NCBI GenBank assembly: GCA_902775735.1
Contig: CACYNH010000030.1
Location: forward strand, 1-33,940
DNA length: 33,940 nucleotides
Source: an uncultured Erysipelotrichaceae bacterium
GTDB lineage: Bacteria > Bacillota_I > Bacilli_A > Erysipelotrichales > Erysipelotrichaceae
Reading direction: 5' to 3'
The notes beneath the pieces were generated by a model, which did not search any database, was not told the origin of the DNA, and saw only the letters and a list, made by a program, of their open reading frames with translations. A program made the translations under genes and the position numbers. Shown here piece after piece: positions 33,614 through 33,940 of this stretch (within the stretch, counting starts at the first letter, position 1; every line of letters starts with the position of its first letter).

Positions 33614-33789
33614 ATGTTCTTCAGAAAGAAAAAGAAAGAAGTCAAAGTATGGGACAGGAACGCCAAAAAGCCTGTCATCGGCTTTCCGATCACAGGTTTG
33701 AGGAAGTGATGCTGGTGAGGGATGATGATGATCTCAGGGAATTCAAAGAGATGTACGGCATTGAGGAAGATCCTGAAATCATCTATTGA
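33614..33789 (+). pseudogene. Frameshifted remnant of a small conserved Firmicutes protein
   Basis: From the ATG at 33614 (GGGGAG at 33601-33606) the frame reads MFFRKKKKEVKVWDRNAKKPVIGFP and stops at 33707-33709. A second frame then gives FEEVMLVRDDDDLREFKEMY and IEEDPEIIY, ending at 33789. Together they look like the two ends of a roughly 70-residue family whose members I recall with a KPVIRxSICTGEQVAGFKD middle. Here that middle is missing and the ends are in different frames, so an internal deletion plus frameshift is inferred. The family memory is unverified. A terminator follows. Confidence 0.65.
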
Positions 33790-33812
33790 TCAGAATAATT
33801 GGATATGAAAAA

Positions 33813-33837
33813 GAAGAGAGCGGGCGCTCTCTTCTTT
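33813..33837 (+). terminator. Intrinsic terminator, likely insertion context of the group II intron
   Basis: GAAGAGAGCG pairs with CGCTCTCTTC around a very tight loop and is followed by TTT. The intron-like sequence begins 7-9 nt downstream. Confidence 0.8.
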
Positions 33838-33843
33838 GATATG

Positions 33844-33940
33844 GTGTGCGCGGTGAGCGCACGATCTAACGGGTGAAAGTCCCGAACCTGCCCGGCAGTG
33901 GGAAAGGTACAGCTGATGGTAAGGGTGTCAGTGGTAACGC
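33844..33940 (+). mobile_element. 5' end of a bacterial group II intron (truncated by window edge)
   Basis: The sequence opens with GTGTGCGC, matching the group II 5' boundary consensus GUGYG (the boundary could also be GTGCG at 33846). A perfect hairpin GTGCGC-GGTGA-GCGCAC follows. The segments ATCTAACGGGTGAAAGTCCCG and then AAGGGTGTC are highly typical of domain I of Firmicutes group II introns. The reverse transcriptase/maturase would lie beyond the window. Placement just after a terminator hairpin fits group IIC target preference; the subclass is inference. Confidence 0.8.

Noticed and set aside
33577..33789. A 70-residue protein starting inside the rhodanese gene
   Set aside because: Its first half is an out-of-frame reading of the rhodanese end and of the better-supported frame from 33614; only the last part looks genuine.

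Overview
The window looks like a chromosomal stretch of a Gram-positive (Firmicutes/Bacillota) bacterium, most likely of the Erysipelotrichia. This placement is inference from gene content: Asp23/YloU-FakA, a murG-murB-divIB cluster, LonA next to YsxC/EngB, strong AGGAGG ribosome sites, CIRCE elements, SLH-anchored exoproteins, an energy-coupling-factor (ECF) S component and no outer-membrane genes. No rRNA or marker gene fixes the genus. The housekeeping genes are moderately GC-rich; several accessory blocks are visibly AT-rich.

Layout. 1-5250: the tail of an upstream gene, a helical-repeat-like protein, then tig, lon and engB. The tig promoter carries two CIRCE-like HrcA operators, which suggests HrcA heat-shock control of this proteostasis cluster. 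5250-9945: an AT-rich four-gene block with no internal terminator (small secreted protein, lipoprotein, ABC ATPase, 12-TM permease made of two similar halves). The last three genes overlap, and the block ends at a hairpin. It is the best candidate in the window for an undescribed system, probably export of or resistance to a peptide or envelope-active compound. 10200-15360: murG-murB-divIB (peptidoglycan precursor synthesis and division), then yloU/asp23-fakA. 15375-18595: a small membrane-anchored protein, then a GH1 6-phospho-beta-glucosidase paired with a MupG-family protein (phospho-sugar or MurNAc-6P salvage). 18640-20190: an SLH exoprotein whose promoter is built from a TAT microsatellite, followed by a gene relic. 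20248-23095: HAD phosphatase, convergent GNAT and ECF S component, Nudix hydrolase, small unknown protein. 23148-27260: a 1104-residue SLH/Big2 exoprotein with a transglutaminase-like fold that lacks the usual Cys and His, then a doubly broken lipoprotein gene. 27299-32852: recG, rnc, a galactokinase-like GHMP kinase and a HerA-like/DUF853 ATPase. 32865-33940: a small HTH protein, a rhodanese, a frameshifted small gene and the 5' end of a group II intron just downstream of a terminator.

Two genes, recG and the small HTH gene at 32900, have a TATAAT box so close to the start codon that their mRNAs should be leaderless or nearly so. All functional calls rest on motif reading by eye; no database search was run.
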